The position numbers and the translations under genes were made by a program. A stretch of 64,000 nt of DNA from Winogradskyella sp. UBA3174 (GTDB taxonomy: Bacteria > Bacteroidota > Bacteroidia > Flavobacteriales > Flavobacteriaceae): contig NZ_DEXW01000066.1 of the NCBI RefSeq assembly GCF_002364335.1, forward strand, positions 1 to 64,000. The letters run 5' to 3'. The notes beneath the pieces are model-generated. The model made no database searches and had not been told where the DNA came from. It saw only the letters and a list, made by a program, of their open reading frames with translations. Below, piece after piece: positions 34,516 through 43,350 of this stretch. Every line of letters starts with the position of its first letter. The stretch's first letter is position 1.

Positions 34516-35454
34516 ATGTCATACGAAACAGAAGCCAAGATTTTCACTTGCACACAGAGTCAATATTTAGCCGAACAGATTGCAACTGCTTATGGCGTTA
34601 AGTTAGGTAATGTAATAACATCTACTTATAGCGATGGGGAATTTCAGCCTTCTTACGAAGAATCTATTAGAGGTACACGTATTTTTATAATTGGTTCTAC
34701 ACATCCAGGTCCAGAAAATCTTATGGAAATGTTATTAATGATTGATGCAGCTAAAAGAGCTTCTGCTAGACACATCACAGCGGTTATACCTTACTTCGGT
34801 TGGGCTAGACAAGACAGAAAAGATAAACCACGTGTACCAATTGCTGCAAAATTAGTTGCGAAAATGTTAGAAGTCGCAGGTGCTACGCGTATTATCACAA
34901 TGGATTTACACGCAGATCAAATACAAGGATTTTTTGAAAAACCAGTAGACCATTTATTCGCATCTACAGTATTTTTACCATACTTAAAGAGTCTAAATTT
35001 AAGTGATTTAACAATTGCTTCTCCTGATATGGGTGGTTCTAAACGTGCTTACGCCTACTCTAAAGCACTACAAAGTGATGTAGTAATTTGTTATAAGCAA
35101 CGTGCTAAAGCCAATGTAATTTCTCACATGGAACTTATCGGTGATGTTACTGGTAAAAATGTAGTCTTAGTAGATGATATGGTTGATACAGCCGGAACAC
35201 TAACTAAAGCTGCAGATTTAATGATGGAACGTGGCGCTAAAAGTGTTAGAGCAATTTGTACCCACCCAATTTTATCTGGAAATGCATACGAAAGATTAGA
35301 AAATTCTAAGCTAGAAGAATTAATAGTTACTAACTCTATTCCGCTAAAACAAGAAAGTAAAAAACTTAGAGTCTTAAGTTGTGCTGACCTATTCGCAGAG
35401 GTTATGTATAATGTACACCACAACAAGTCTATTAGCAGTAAATTTGTGATGTAG
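34516..35454 (+). CDS. prs: Ribose-phosphate pyrophosphokinase (PRPP synthetase)
   Basis: 312 residues, standard class I length. Makes PRPP from ribose 5-phosphate and ATP for nucleotide, His and Trp synthesis. Visible: SDGEFQPSYEESIRG flexible region, VIPYFGWARQDRKDKPRVPI catalytic flap region, ITMDLHADQIQGFF, SPDMGGSKRA, and the PRPP-binding loop VLVDDMVDTAGT (about 217-228). Cytoplasmic. It begins the core block prs-rplY-pth-ribF, which is common in this family. Confidence 0.96.
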   Translation: MSYETEAKIFTCTQSQYLAEQIATAYGVKLGNVITSTYSDGEFQPSYEESIRGTRIFIIGSTHPGPENLMEMLLMIDAAKRASARHITAVIPYFGWARQDRKDKPRVPIAAKLVAKMLEVAGATRIITMDLHADQIQGFFEKPVDHLFASTVFLPYLKSLNLSDLTIASPDMGGSKRAYAYSKALQSDVVICYKQRAKANVISHMELIGDVTGKNVVLVDDMVDTAGTLTKAADLMMERGAKSVRAICTHPILSGNAYERLENSKLEELIVTNSIPLKQESKKLRVLSCADLFAEVMYNVHHNKSISSKFVM

Positions 35455-35564
35455 ATTCATCTAATTTCTTGAATTTATTTATAAAACCTCTAAACTATTT
35501 TAGACAATAGATTAGTAGCGTGAAAAAATAGAACTAAAAGTGGTATGTTTTCATATTATATTTT

Positions 35565-35572
35565 TAAATTTG
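35565..35572 (+). promoter_or_regulatory. -7 box TAAATTTG (rplY)
   Basis: Perfect TAnnTTTG match. A small hairpin CCCTC-aaaat-GAGGG (35576-35590) follows at the expected transcript 5' end, 31 bp before the start. Confidence 0.55.
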
Positions 35573-35621
35573 CACCCCTCAAAATGAGGGAATTAATAAT
35601 TTTTAAATAACAATTTCAAAA

Positions 35622-36260
35622 ATGAAATCAATTTCAATTAACGGATCTCAAAGAGAAAGCGTAGGCAAAAAACCAACAAAAGCCTTACGTAATGCTGGTC
35701 AGGTTCCTTGCGTTATATACGGAGGAGACAAGCCATTACATTTCTCAGCACCAGAACTGGCCTTTTCTAAACTTGTATATACAGCTAGCGCGCATACAGT
35801 TGTAATTGCCTTAGATAATGGTGAAGAATACAATGCTATTATGCAAGATATTCAGTTTCACCCAGTAACAGATAGAATCACACACATCGATTTCTATCAG
35901 ATTTTCGATAACAAATCCATCTCTATGGAAATTCCTACTCAAATTGTAGGTTCTTCTAAAGGTGTAATGAATGGTGGTAACTTAAGAAGACCTTTTCGTA
36001 AGCTTAAAGTAAAGGCGATACCTTCTAAACTTCCAGATTTTATTGAAATCGATATTACAGAACTAAAAATTGGTAGTAAACTTTACATTACTGAGTTAGA
36101 GAATGAAGATTACACATTCTTACACCCAGAAAATACTGTTGTTTGTCAAGTAAGACGTAGTAGATTAGCTATTGTTGATGACGAAGAAGGTGAAGAAGGT
36201 GAAGCAGGTGAAGCAGGTGATGTACCAGCAACTAGTCAAACAGACGAGGCTGCAGAATAA
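35622..36260 (+). CDS. rplY: 50S ribosomal protein L25/Ctc
   Basis: 212 residues of the long Ctc/TL5 form. N-terminal L25 5S-rRNA-binding domain (MKSISINGSQRESVGKK, LRNAGQVPCVIYGG, DIQFHPVTDRITHIDFYQI), then the C-terminal beta domain (FRKLKVKAIPSKLPDFIEID, LPxxLxVDI-type motif), ending in an acidic Glu/Gly/Ala tail from about 185. The tail is normal for flavobacterial L25. Lies between prs and pth; a terminator follows. Confidence 0.95.
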   Translation: MKSISINGSQRESVGKKPTKALRNAGQVPCVIYGGDKPLHFSAPELAFSKLVYTASAHTVVIALDNGEEYNAIMQDIQFHPVTDRITHIDFYQIFDNKSISMEIPTQIVGSSKGVMNGGNLRRPFRKLKVKAIPSKLPDFIEIDITELKIGSKLYITELENEDYTFLHPENTVVCQVRRSRLAIVDDEEGEEGEAGEAGDVPATSQTDEAAE

Positions 36261-36289
36261 TAAAAGATAAAAACCTATTTCAAATATTT

Positions 36290-36320
36290 AAAAAGCATTC
36301 TATTTATAGGATGCTTTTTC
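36290..36320 (+). terminator. Rho-independent terminator after rplY
   Basis: AAAAAGCATTC (36290-36300) pairs with GGATGCTTTTT (36309-36319) with one G-T pair, followed by T-rich sequence. On the minus strand the A-run would also give a terminator. Confidence 0.75.
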
Positions 36321-36348
36321 TATTTTTACAAAAACCAAGAAGTGCACA

Positions 36349-36981
36349 ATGTGTAAGTTTTTTAAAAAATGGTTCGGTTTTAGTAATATAACAGAACTAA
36401 CAGAAGAAGACAAAATGAAAAAATTCTTAATTGTTGGCTTAGGAAACTTAGGTGAAAAGTACGCAGATACTAGGCATAATATTGGCTTTAAAATATTAGA
36501 TTATTTAGCTGATAGTAATGATGTCTCTTTTGTAACTTTAAAACTTGGTGATATTTCAACGCTAAAAATTAAAGGTCGAAGTTTGGTTCTACTAAAACCA
36601 AATACCTACATGAATTTAAGTGGTAAAGCCATAAAATACTGGTTAGAAAAAGAAAAAATACCTCTAGAGAATTTATTAGTAATAACGGACGACCTCAACC
36701 TTCCTTTTGGAGCATTGCGATTAAAAATTAAAGGTAGTGATGGAGGTCATAATGGTTTAAAAGACACACAAGACAAATTACAAACCACTAAGTATAATCG
36801 GTTTAGATTTGGTATTAGTGATGAATTTAGTAAAGGACGACAAGTAGATTATGTGCTTGGAGAATGGTCAGACGAAGAAAACTCTAAATTAAAAGAACGC
36901 CTTAACGTCTCTGCTGAAGTTATAAAATCTTTTGCGTTAGCAGGTGTAAACAATACTATGAATCAATTTAATGGTAAATAA
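36349..36981 (+). CDS. pth: Peptidyl-tRNA hydrolase
   Basis: 210 residues from ATG 36349. The core begins at residue 23 (MKKFLIVGLGNLGEKY), so an internal ATG at 36415 is an alternative start; a similar ~20-residue leader (FKKWFGF) occurs in other flavobacterial Pth proteins, so I keep the longer form. Catalytic features: TRHNIGF with the active His near 43, PNTYMNLSGKA with the conserved Asn, DDLNLPFG, and GSDGGHNGLKD. Recycles stalled peptidyl-tRNA. Confidence 0.93.
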   Translation: MCKFFKKWFGFSNITELTEEDKMKKFLIVGLGNLGEKYADTRHNIGFKILDYLADSNDVSFVTLKLGDISTLKIKGRSLVLLKPNTYMNLSGKAIKYWLEKEKIPLENLLVITDDLNLPFGALRLKIKGSDGGHNGLKDTQDKLQTTKYNRFRFGISDEFSKGRQVDYVLGEWSDEENSKLKERLNVSAEVIKSFALAGVNNTMNQFNGK

Positions 36982-36985
36982 AATG

Positions 36986-36993
36986 TAACTTTG
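36986..36993 (+). promoter_or_regulatory. -7 box TAACTTTG (ribF)
   Basis: Perfect TAnnTTTG match 36 bp before the chosen TTG start of ribF. Supports a start near 37030 rather than further upstream. Confidence 0.5.
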
Positions 36994-37029
36994 CTTTTAG
37001 ATAGAATTTAACATAACAATACGATAAAT

Positions 37030-37929
37030 TTGATTGTGAAATCAGCAAAAGTAGTCACTATCGGTACCTTTGATGGCGTACATATTGGTCATCAAAAAAT
37101 CATCAAAAGAGTAATTAAGCTTGCTGAACAACAAGGTTTTGAACCTGTGGTTTTAACGCTGTTTCCTCACCCAAGAATGGTACTTCAAAAAGACGATTCT
37201 ATTAAACTATTGCATACTATTGACGAGCGTATAGACATACTCAAAGCCATGGGTATTAAGTATGTCATCGTTAAAAATTTCACTAAAGAATTCTCCAATC
37301 TTTCTGCTCAAGATTATGTAAAATCTATTTTAGTTGATGAGCTTAACACCAAACAAATAGTTATAGGTTATGACCATCATTTTGGTAAAAATAGAAGTGC
37401 TAACATCACAGATTTAAAAGGTTTTGCTGAAATTTATGGTTTTAAAGTCGAAGAAATTTCTGCTCAAGATATAAAAGACGTTACTGTAAGCTCAACAAAA
37501 ATAAGAAGCGCTTTAACAAGCGGAGAAGTAGATTTAGCCAATGCATATTTGGGCTATAATTATTTTATAACTGGTACCGTTGTTAAAGGTAAAGGTTTGG
37601 GCAGAACTATTAATTTTCCAACAGCAAACATTCAGATAAAGGAATCATATAAACTCATTCCCAATGATGGTGTTTATATTATTAAATCCCATTATAAAGA
37701 AAAAAGTCTTTTCGGAATGATGAACATCGGAACTAACCCAACAGTTAATGGTAAAATACGTTCTATAGAAGTTAACTTTTTTAATTTTAATACAGATATT
37801 TATAATGCTGAATTAAAGATTGAATTTTTAAAACGTCTACGAAGTGAGAAAAAATTCGAAAATCTTGAAGCTCTAAAACAGCAATTAAAAATCGATAAAG
37901 ACAACGCCTTAGAATTCTTAAATGCATAA
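37030..37929 (+). CDS. ribF: Bifunctional riboflavin kinase/FAD synthetase
   Basis: 299 residues. N-terminal FAD synthetase domain with VVTIGTFDGVHIGHQKII (HIGH nucleotidyltransferase motif) and SSTKIRSAL. C-terminal riboflavin-kinase domain with GTVVKGKGLGRTINFPTANI, GVYIIKSHYKEKSLFG and MNIGTNPTVNG. Converts riboflavin to FMN and FAD. The start is uncertain: TTG 37030 is used and GTG 37036 is possible. The frame is closed upstream by TAA at 37009. Overlaps the next gene by 8 nt. Confidence 0.94.
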   Translation: MIVKSAKVVTIGTFDGVHIGHQKIIKRVIKLAEQQGFEPVVLTLFPHPRMVLQKDDSIKLLHTIDERIDILKAMGIKYVIVKNFTKEFSNLSAQDYVKSILVDELNTKQIVIGYDHHFGKNRSANITDLKGFAEIYGFKVEEISAQDIKDVTVSSTKIRSALTSGEVDLANAYLGYNYFITGTVVKGKGLGRTINFPTANIQIKESYKLIPNDGVYIIKSHYKEKSLFGMMNIGTNPTVNGKIRSIEVNFFNFNTDIYNAELKIEFLKRLRSEKKFENLEALKQQLKIDKDNALEFLNA

Positions 37930-39229
37930 ATTTTTATTTAAACATATCGATAATTCTGGTCTTATAATTTTTAGGATCTTTTTCGGATTATTATGCTTTC
38001 TTGAATCTGCAGGTGCAGTAGTTACGGGTTGGGTAAAACGCACCCTAATAGATCCTGAATTTACCTTTTCATTTATTGGTTTCGAATGGTTGCAACCACT
38101 TCCTGGAAATTGGATGTATGTCTATTACATAGTCATGAGTGTTTTTGGGTTACTAATTATGGTAGGTTATAAATACCGATTTAGCATGTTTATGTTTGCG
38201 ATAATGTGGACAGCCACTTATTTAATGCAAAAATCATCTTATAACAATCACTACTATCTATTATTCCTTTTAAGCTTTTTAATGGTAGTGTTACCTGCAC
38301 ATCGCTACGCTTCTATTGATGTTAAATTAAACCCTAAGCTAAAACGTGTATCAATGCCAAATTGGTGTAAATGGCTTTTTGTAATACAGCTATTCATTTT
38401 ATACACCTATGCTTCTGCTGCTAAATTTTACCCAGATTGGTTAGATAGTTCTGTAGTTGCTTTATTAATGAGAAATAAGGCTGATTACCCATTGATTGGT
38501 GAACTTCTGCAAAACTCTACGACACATTATTTAATAGCTTATGGAGGCATTTTGTTTGATGGTTTAATTATACCGCTTCTACTTTTTAAACAAACACGTA
38601 AATATGCATTTTTTGCATCTATATTTTTTCATCTGTTTAATTCTATTGTCTTTCAAATAGGCATTTTCCCATATCTATCTTTGGCGTTTAGCTTATTCTT
38701 TTTCGATGCAAAAACCATAAAAGATTTGTTCTTAAAACAAAAGCCTTACTATACTGCAGATGAAGTTAAAATACCAAAATATAATAATCTTTTAGTTTCA
38801 TTATTTGTAGTTTATTTTCTTATTCATATCGCATTACCACTAAGACACTATTATTTTGAAGACGATGTGTTATGGACAGAAGAAGGGCACAGGTTATCTT
38901 GGAGAATGATGCTACGTGCTAAAAGCGGACAAACTACATTTTCAGTTATTGATAAAGCAACAGGCAATACTATTCCTATTAATATAAATGACTACCTCAC
39001 CAAGAAGCAACAACGTGGTGCAAGTACAAAACCAGATATAATTTGGCAGTTTGCACAACATTTAAAACAAGATTTTGCAAAAAAAGGTAAATCTGTAAAA
39101 GTATATGTAAGGGCTTATGTAAGCATTAATGGCAAAGCATCTAAAAAGCTCATAGACCCAAAAGTTGACTTAGCAAATGTACCTTGGCAACACTTTAAGC
39201 ATAGCGATTGGTTATTACCTTCAAAATAG
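37922..39229 (+). CDS. HTTM-domain (vitamin K-dependent carboxylase-like) membrane protein
   Basis: 435 residues. About 7-8 TM helices in the first 285 residues: LIIFRIFFGLLCFLES, WLQPLPGNWMYVYYIVMSVF, SSYNNHYYLLFLLSFLMV with a conserved NNHYY, then YASAAKFYPDWLDS. A soluble C-terminal part follows, with HRLSWRMMLRAKSG and TYLLPSK-like end (DWLLPSK). Matches the HTTM / gamma-carboxylase-like family of bacteria; a real vitamin K carboxylase activity is unproven. Starts inside ribF (8-nt overlap). Confidence 0.87.
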   Translation: MHKFLFKHIDNSGLIIFRIFFGLLCFLESAGAVVTGWVKRTLIDPEFTFSFIGFEWLQPLPGNWMYVYYIVMSVFGLLIMVGYKYRFSMFMFAIMWTATYLMQKSSYNNHYYLLFLLSFLMVVLPAHRYASIDVKLNPKLKRVSMPNWCKWLFVIQLFILYTYASAAKFYPDWLDSSVVALLMRNKADYPLIGELLQNSTTHYLIAYGGILFDGLIIPLLLFKQTRKYAFFASIFFHLFNSIVFQIGIFPYLSLAFSLFFFDAKTIKDLFLKQKPYYTADEVKIPKYNNLLVSLFVVYFLIHIALPLRHYYFEDDVLWTEEGHRLSWRMMLRAKSGQTTFSVIDKATGNTIPININDYLTKKQQRGASTKPDIIWQFAQHLKQDFAKKGKSVKVYVRAYVSINGKASKKLIDPKVDLANVPWQHFKHSDWLLPSK

Positions 39230-39263
39230 CATCCTTTTAATTTTTATACGTATAAAATCTTAG

Positions 39264-39271
39264 TACTTTTG
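39264..39271 (+). promoter_or_regulatory. -7 box TACTTTTG (serS)
   Basis: Perfect TAnnTTTG match 48 bp before the serS start. Confidence 0.5.
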
Positions 39272-39318
39272 TTGCTTGTTTTTACTACGCTAATAGGCGT
39301 AAAATCCAATTTACAGAT

Positions 39319-40590
39319 ATGTTACAAGTTGCTTTTATTAGAGACCACAAAGAGGCTATTATTGAGCGTTTAGCTAAACGAAATATCGATGCCACAGAGA
39401 TGATAAACGATGTTATTAATTTAGATGAAGACCGAAGAGCGCTTCAAACTAAATTAGATAATACAAAAGCCGAATCTAATACCCTTTCTAAAGAAATCGG
39501 AAATTTATTTAAGTCTGGCGAAGCTCAAAAAGCAACTATTTTAAAAGAAAAAACAACACAACTTAAAGAAACGACTAAACTATTAGAACAAGAATTTAAC
39601 GAAAAGGTCGAAGCACTAAACGAGTTATTATATCGTATTCCTAACGTGCCTAATCCAATTGTGCCTTCAGGAAATACTGATGAAGATAATGAGGAAACAT
39701 ATAGAGAAGGAGATATACCAACATTACACGAAGGTGCTCTACCACATTGGGAGCTAGCTAAAAAATATGATATTATTGATTTTGAATTAGGTAATAAGAT
39801 AACAGGAGCAGGTTTCCCAGTCTATAAAGGTAAAGGAGCAAGATTACAGCGTGCACTAATTGCTTATTTTTTAGATAAAAATACTGAAGCTGGTTATACA
39901 GAATATCAATTACCGCATTTGGTGAATGAAGCCTCAGGATTTGGAACTGGGCAACTACCGGACAAAGAAGGCCAAATGTATCATGTTACAGCAGATAACT
40001 TATACTTAATTCCGACGGCCGAAGTTCCTGCAACAAATATTTTTAGAGATACACTTTTAAACGAAGCAGATTTACCAATTACTATTACAGGCTATACTCC
40101 TTGTTTTAGACGCGAAGCAGGTAGTTATGGAGCACATGTTAGAGGGTTAAATCGATTACATCAATTTGATAAGGTAGAAATATTACGTGTTGAGCATCCT
40201 GATAATTCTTATGATGCTTTAGATGGAATGGTAGAACATGTGAAAAATATATTAGTAGAGCTAAAGTTACCGTACAGAATCTTAAGACTTTGTGGTGGTG
40301 ATTTAGGATTTACAGCAGCTTTAACTTACGATTTTGAAGTGTTCTCAACAGCACAAAATCGTTGGTTAGAAATTTCTTCTATTTCTAATTTTGAAACATT
40401 CCAAGCAAATCGCTTAAAATTACGCTTCAAAAACAATGATGGTAAAAACGAATTATGCCATACTTTAAACGGAAGCTCTTTAGCATTACCTAGAGTTTTA
40501 GCAGGCATTTTAGAAAACTATCAGACCGAAAATGGTATTAAAATCCCTGAGGTTTTAGTCCCATATACCGGTTTTGACATGATTTCTTAA
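39319..40590 (+). CDS. serS: Serine-tRNA ligase
   Basis: 423 residues. N-terminal antiparallel coiled-coil tRNA-binding arm (about 25-110, IDATEMINDVINLDEDRRAL and on), then the class II core: GKGARLQRALIAYFLD (motif 1), TPCFRREAGSYG near 256-268 (motif 2), and GSSLALPRVLAGILENYQ near 382-400 (motif 3). Charges tRNA-Ser. A complete and ordinary enzyme. Confidence 0.97.
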   Translation: MLQVAFIRDHKEAIIERLAKRNIDATEMINDVINLDEDRRALQTKLDNTKAESNTLSKEIGNLFKSGEAQKATILKEKTTQLKETTKLLEQEFNEKVEALNELLYRIPNVPNPIVPSGNTDEDNEETYREGDIPTLHEGALPHWELAKKYDIIDFELGNKITGAGFPVYKGKGARLQRALIAYFLDKNTEAGYTEYQLPHLVNEASGFGTGQLPDKEGQMYHVTADNLYLIPTAEVPATNIFRDTLLNEADLPITITGYTPCFRREAGSYGAHVRGLNRLHQFDKVEILRVEHPDNSYDALDGMVEHVKNILVELKLPYRILRLCGGDLGFTAALTYDFEVFSTAQNRWLEISSISNFETFQANRLKLRFKNNDGKNELCHTLNGSSLALPRVLAGILENYQTENGIKIPEVLVPYTGFDMIS

Positions 40591-40725
40591 TTTCATTTTA
40601 AACGCATATTTCACGTGTTTTGTTAAAATTTTATGTTTTTTGTCGATTTTTTAAGCATTTCTTCGTTTATTTTAATTATTTTAGTCAAGTTAGTAATCCC
40701 AACCTATCAATCAGTAGACCTAAAT

Positions 40726-40794
40726 ATGAAAAATTTAAAACGAATAATAGTACTCGTTTTATTAGTTGTTATAGTAACTAAAGTTTTATTTTAA
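40726..40794 (+). CDS. Possible 22-residue hydrophobic peptide
   Basis: ATG 40726 to TAA 40792. The product has a basic N-terminus (MKNLKRI) and then one hydrophobic helix (IVLVLLVVIVTKVLF), the shape of a small membrane peptide or a type I toxin-like peptide. No homologue recognised and no SD expected in this phylum. It may be chance. Confidence 0.3.
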   Translation: MKNLKRIIVLVLLVVIVTKVLF

Positions 40795-40887
40795 CTAAAA
40801 CCAACAAGTACATTATAAAAAACCGAGACAGAATAACTGAATCATTTATAACATATAATGGTTAATAGCACATTTATTTTGCTGGTG

Positions 40888-40921
40888 AAAATGCCTAAAC
40901 TTTAAGTTTGGGCATTTTTTT
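40888..40921 (+). terminator. Rho-independent terminator
   Basis: AAAATGCCTAAAC (40888-40900) with GTTTGGGCATTTT (40906-40918), one G-T pair, followed by T residues. It is 297 bp after serS, so it may end serS or a small transcript carrying the 22-residue ORF. Confidence 0.75.
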
Positions 40922-40978
40922 ATAAAAACATTCACAATATCTACTTGTAGTAAATGTTATATTTACAAAAACACATAC

Positions 40979-42763
40979 ATGCAAAAAACGCTTTTAATAC
41001 TGCTTATACTTTTAGGGTTTAGTTTTACTCAGGCTCAAAATAGTGAGGTCTTAGCAGATAGCTATTACAAACGTGGAGAATTTAAAAAAGCATTAGTTAT
41101 CTACCAAAATTTATATAAAAAGGAAAAATACAACTCAAAATATCTTTATAAAATTATTGAAACTCACCAGCAACTAGAGCAATTTGATAAAGCTGAAACT
41201 CTACTTACTGAAAAATTATCAAAACAAAATAGTCCACTATTACTTATAGAGCTTGGTTATAATTTTCAGCTCAAAGACAGCATCATAAAAGCCGAAAAAC
41301 TATATGATTCAGCTATTGCCTTTATAGATGAAAGACCAAATTACATTTATAGTATAGCTAAAAAATTTGAAGACCACTCATTATTAGAGCAAGCAATTCG
41401 TGTCTACGACAAAGGCAAACTTCTAACACCAGATAAAGATTATAGTATTCAGTTGGCACGTATTTACGGAGACCAAGGAAATATAGAACAAATGTTTGCA
41501 AATTATGTAGACTATATAGCCTACAGACCAAATTACCTTAACAATATTAAACGTGCTGTTAGCGACTTTATATCTGAAAATAAATCTAACGAAAACAACA
41601 TTTACTTAAGGCGTTTACTATTAAAAAAATTACAGCAACAACCCGAAATACATTGGTACAAAATGCTGAGTTGGTTGTACGTTCAAGAGAAAGCTTATAA
41701 CAAATCATTCATTCAAGAAAAAGCACTTTACAGACGTAATCCAGAAAGTTTAGATCGTATTACAGAGTTGGCGATTACAGCTTTAGATGATAATGATGAC
41801 GTGACCTCTAAATCTATTTTTAATTACATTTTAGAAACAACACAAGATGCAACTACTGCTTTAATAGCACACCAATATATTTTAGAAATTGATACTAAAA
41901 ATACATCCGAAAAAGAATTAAAACGTATTGATGAAACCTACAATAAGTTATTTAGCGATTTCGGAAAATCTGAATTAACCATACCATTGCAACTGGCTTA
42001 TGGTAACTTTTTAGCATTCTATAAAAAGGATACTAAAGCAGCAACAGCTTTTTTACGTGAAAGTTTGAAATTAAATATTTCTGAATTTCAAGAAGGTAAA
42101 GTGAAATTACTATTAGCTGATATTTTAGTGTTGCAAGAAAAATTTAATGAAGCACTTATTTTTTACTCTCAAATTCAAATGAATTTAAAGAATAGTGTAA
42201 TGTCTCAAGAAGCACGTTTTAAAGTGGCAAAAACGAGCTATTATAAAGGTGATTTTGATTGGGCAGAATCGCAACTAAAAATCCTTAAATCTTCAACATC
42301 GCAACTCATTGCCAATGATGCCTTAGATTTAAAACTATTAATTTCGGATAATAAGTACGAAGACAGCACACAAACCGCATTAAAGTATTATGCTAAAGCA
42401 GATTTATATGACTTTCAGAATAAAACAGATAATGCTATTTCACTTTTAGACAAAATATTACAAGAACATAAAGGTGAAAGCATAACAGACCAAGCATTAT
42501 ATAAACAAGCTAAGCTCTTTGAGAAGAAGAAACTTTACGCTAAAGCCGAAGCAAATTATTTAGAGATTATCAAAGATTACGGAGAGGATATTTTAGCAGA
42601 CGATGCGCACTACTATTTAGCAGAATTGTATAATACTCATTTAGTAAAGCCAGAAGATGCAAAACAACTTTACGAAAAAATCATCTTTGAGTTTGAAGAC
42701 AGTATTTACTTTATTGAAGCTCGAAAGAAATTTAGAATGCTTAGAGGCGATACAATTAATTAG
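40979..42763 (+). CDS. Secreted tetratricopeptide-repeat protein
   Basis: 594 residues, signal peptide ending TQAQ (about 19). Multiple TPR-like helix pairs: ADSYYKRGEFKKALVIYQNL, KIIETHQQLEQFDKAETLL, LADILVLQEKFNEALIFYSQ, DQALYKQAKLFEKKKLYAKA, DAHYYLAELYNTHLVKPEDA. It is a periplasmic scaffold or binding protein, a common type next to serS in flavobacteria. No enzymatic motif. Partner unknown. Confidence 0.85.
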   Translation: MQKTLLILLILLGFSFTQAQNSEVLADSYYKRGEFKKALVIYQNLYKKEKYNSKYLYKIIETHQQLEQFDKAETLLTEKLSKQNSPLLLIELGYNFQLKDSIIKAEKLYDSAIAFIDERPNYIYSIAKKFEDHSLLEQAIRVYDKGKLLTPDKDYSIQLARIYGDQGNIEQMFANYVDYIAYRPNYLNNIKRAVSDFISENKSNENNIYLRRLLLKKLQQQPEIHWYKMLSWLYVQEKAYNKSFIQEKALYRRNPESLDRITELAITALDDNDDVTSKSIFNYILETTQDATTALIAHQYILEIDTKNTSEKELKRIDETYNKLFSDFGKSELTIPLQLAYGNFLAFYKKDTKAATAFLRESLKLNISEFQEGKVKLLLADILVLQEKFNEALIFYSQIQMNLKNSVMSQEARFKVAKTSYYKGDFDWAESQLKILKSSTSQLIANDALDLKLLISDNKYEDSTQTALKYYAKADLYDFQNKTDNAISLLDKILQEHKGESITDQALYKQAKLFEKKKLYAKAEANYLEIIKDYGEDILADDAHYYLAELYNTHLVKPEDAKQLYEKIIFEFEDSIYFIEARKKFRMLRGDTIN

Positions 42764-42774
42764 ACTCTAATTCA

Positions 42775-42782
42775 TACTTTTG
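42775..42782 (+). promoter_or_regulatory. -7 box TACTTTTG (DUF4286 gene)
   Basis: Perfect TAnnTTTG match 37 bp before the start at 42820. Confidence 0.5.
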
Positions 42783-42819
42783 TCTAACTACTAATACTTC
42801 TTATACTAATTCCTGTAAA

Positions 42820-43140
42820 ATGATCATATACAACGTAACCGTAAACTTAGATAAAACCATTACTAAAGAATGGTTAGAGTGGATAAAAGAACACATTCCC
42901 CAAGTATTGGCAACAGGTAAATTTAAAGAAGCCAAACTAACTAAAGTTTTGGTGGAAGATGATGAAGCAGACACCTATTCCATTCAATACAGAGCACATT
43001 CTAGAGAAGCTTTAGATGCTTATTATGCAGAAGATGCAGAACGTTTAAAAAAAGACGGATTAGTCCGTTTTGCAGATAAAATGTTAGCCTTTAGGACAGA
43101 GTTAGAAATCGTAGATGAATTCGCCGTAAATTTTAATTAA
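42820..43140 (+). CDS. DUF4286-family protein
   Basis: 106 residues. MIIYNVTVNLDKTITKEWLE, then HIPQVLATGKFKEAKL and YSIQYRAHSREALDAYYAED match DUF4286, a small ferredoxin-like-fold cytoplasmic family usually found upstream of rsmA in Bacteroidota. Function unknown. Followed 6 bp later by a small membrane protein and then rsmA, all on one strand with minimal spacing. Confidence 0.85.
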   Translation: MIIYNVTVNLDKTITKEWLEWIKEHIPQVLATGKFKEAKLTKVLVEDDEADTYSIQYRAHSREALDAYYAEDAERLKKDGLVRFADKMLAFRTELEIVDEFAVNFN

Positions 43141-43146
43141 TACGTA

Positions 43147-43347
43147 ATGAAAACTAACGAAATCATATATAGCAATAGAGTAAAACTAAGATACGTTAGT
43201 ATACTTTTAGTCATAGTTGGTGGTATTATTAGTTACCTTTATTACGGTACTGAACCGCATGAAACTATAGGTGGTTTTCTTTGTGGTTTTGGACTAGCAT
43301 CCTTTTTAATCTTCCTATCTTTAAAAAAACCTCAAAACCAATCTTAA
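43147..43347 (+). CDS. Small two-TM membrane protein
   Basis: 66 residues. Two hydrophobic helices (about 14-31 YVSILLVIVGGIISYLYY and 40-57 IGGFLCGFGLASFLIFLSL) with a short loop. No family recognised. Six bases after the DUF4286 gene and three before rsmA, so co-transcribed with both. Confidence 0.7.
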   Translation: MKTNEIIYSNRVKLRYVSILLVIVGGIISYLYYGTEPHETIGGFLCGFGLASFLIFLSLKKPQNQS

Positions 43348-43350
43348 TTC

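Larger units (their letters stand above)
40591..40978. other. 388-bp gap: possible small peptide gene and terminator
   Basis: Holds a 22-codon ORF (40726-40794) and a terminator (40888-40921), which together could be a short independent transcript. No perfect -7 box was found upstream of the ORF. A near match TATATTTA (40958-40965) precedes the TPR gene. Confidence 0.4.
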
